Made by a program: the position numbers and the translations under genes
Shown: piece by piece, positions 6,348 through 7,026 of the stretch
How positions within the stretch are numbered: position 1 is the stretch's first letter
Layout of the letters: every line of letters starts with the position of its first letter
NCBI GenBank assembly: GCA_016793585.1
Contig: JAEUJR010000526.1
Location: forward strand, 1-7,026
DNA length: 7,026 nucleotides
DNA from: Archangium sp.
GTDB taxonomy: Bacteria > Myxococcota > Myxococcia > Myxococcales > Myxococcaceae
Direction: 5' to 3'
Notes under the pieces: model-generated
Seen by the model: the letters and a program-made list of their open reading frames with translations, nothing else
Told to the model about the DNA's origin: nothing
Database searches by the model: none

Positions 6348-7026
6348 CGTGGTTCGAACGGACAGCTCGTCGAGGTCACCCGGCGCCGGCGCTTCTCGCT
6401 CTCTCTCGTCACGCTCGCGACGGTCTCGCTCGTCACGGCCATCATCGAGCTCTCGATCGGGCGCCGAACGCCTGGCCTCATTGCCGCGGCCTCGGGCCTG
6501 TGGGTCGTGCTGGTGCTGCTCTCGCTGCGCAGTGGCATCACCCTCGGCTGGGCTGCCTTGTGGGTCGGCTCGGCCGTGCCCACCGTCTTCATCGCGCGGT
6601 CGCTGGTGGCTGACGGCGTCGACCCGCTCGGCCTGCTCTGGTTGCTGGCGCCGGTGCTGGGGCTGGCCATTTCGCCCTCGTTGCCGCACACGCTCGCCGA
6701 GCTCGCCGAGAGCTTTCAGGCCGTGCGAGGGGCACGTGGCTCGATGGAGCGGCTGCGCTCGCAGCTCATGATCGTCACGCTGGTGATCAGCGCCTTCGCC
6801 GCGCTCACCACGGCGCCGGGCTACTGGCTCGTCGGCTTGCCCCTCTCGGCGGTGATGACCGGCACCTTCGGCGTCTGTCTGATCGCCCTCACCATGTGCT
6901 ACCGCGCGGGCTGGGCGGCCCGACGCACCTGGCTCACGTTGCTGGCCCTCACCTGGGTCGCCATCACCGTCGACGTGCTGGTCGAGGCGCCGCTCCAGTT
7001 CAGCTCGATTCTCTACTGCCTCGTCT
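6345..7026 (+). CDS. Polytopic membrane protein, 3' truncated by window edge
   Basis: An open frame from a GTG at 6345 runs without a stop to the window end, giving 227 codons. After a short basic N-terminus (RRRR at 13-16), consistent with an inward-facing end, there are about six or seven hydrophobic spans at roughly 17-38, 45-61, 64-87, 95-111, 140-156, 160-186 and 196-213. A hydrophilic loop at 115-139 (LAELAESFQAVRGARGSMERL) separates the fourth and fifth spans. The layout suits the membrane sensor part of a signalling protein such as a histidine kinase or a cyclase, but the output domain, if any, lies beyond the window, so no function is assigned. An in-frame GTG at 6330 is an alternative start. 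G/C third-position bias is strong in this frame; the plus-strand frames at 6160 and 6338 are shadows. It is divergent from the acetyltransferase with an 82-nt gap. Confidence 0.75.
   Translation, partial: MRGSNGQLVEVTRRRRFSLSLVTLATVSLVTAIIELSIGRRTPGLIAAASGLWVVLVLLSLRSGITLGWAALWVGSAVPTVFIARSLVADGVDPLGLLWLLAPVLGLAISPSLPHTLAELAESFQAVRGARGSMERLRSQLMIVTLVISAFAALTTAPGYWLVGLPLSAVMTGTFGVCLIALTMCYRAGWAARRTWLTLLALTWVAITVDVLVEAPLQFSSILYCLV

Noticed and set aside
6263..6691. N-terminal extension of the acetyltransferase to an ATG at 6691
   Set aside because: The extension is Ser/Thr/Arg-rich, lacks the third-position G/C bias of the rest of the gene and is antisense to the membrane protein frame.
1..7026. 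Mobile element, prophage or toxin-antitoxin signature
   Set aside because: No transposase, integrase, terminal inverted repeats or small paired genes are visible, and composition looks uniform across the window.

Overview
The window comes from a GC-rich bacterial chromosome. Coding regions show strong G/C preference at third codon positions, a short polar gene cassette and little intergenic space. A myxobacterium or other Myxococcota is a reasonable guess: codon style fits, and a CTGA-N8-TCAG palindrome ahead of imuB resembles the Myxococcus LexA motif as I recall it. This is inference; no marker gene for taxonomy is present.

Layout: (1) 2-397 (+) is the C-terminal end of an unrecognised protein. 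(2) 398-664 holds no convincing gene. It contains a long stem-loop just after the upstream stop, a second imperfect stem-loop, and, directly before imuB, a cluster of small inverted repeats that looks like an operator/promoter overlapping the ribosome binding site. (3) 665-2425 (+) is imuB, a catalytically degenerate Y-family polymerase homologue. (4) 2430-5522 (+) is dnaE2, the error-prone C-family polymerase, starting 4 nt after the imuB stop. (5) 5528-6262 (-) is a GNAT-fold acetyltransferase converging on dnaE2, with only 5 nt between the two stop codons. (6) From 6345 to the window end (+) runs a polytopic membrane protein cut off by the window edge, divergent from the acetyltransferase.

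The core is a DNA-damage mutagenesis module. In characterised systems (Caulobacter, Mycobacterium) ImuB carries no polymerase activity and links DnaE2, ImuA/ImuA' and the beta sliding clamp, while DnaE2 performs translesion synthesis. The sequence supports this arrangement: ImuB has lost key acidic residues but keeps a clamp-binding-like motif, and DnaE2 keeps all three catalytic aspartates. No imuA is present in the window; imuB is the first gene of the cassette. The flanking acetyltransferase and membrane gene are not obviously part of the same function.

I did not find a clearly new biological system. The points most worth checking are the putative operator overlapping the imuB Shine-Dalgarno, the absence of an adjacent imuA, the loss of both first-motif histidines in the DnaE2 PHP domain, and the stem-loops around gene ends.
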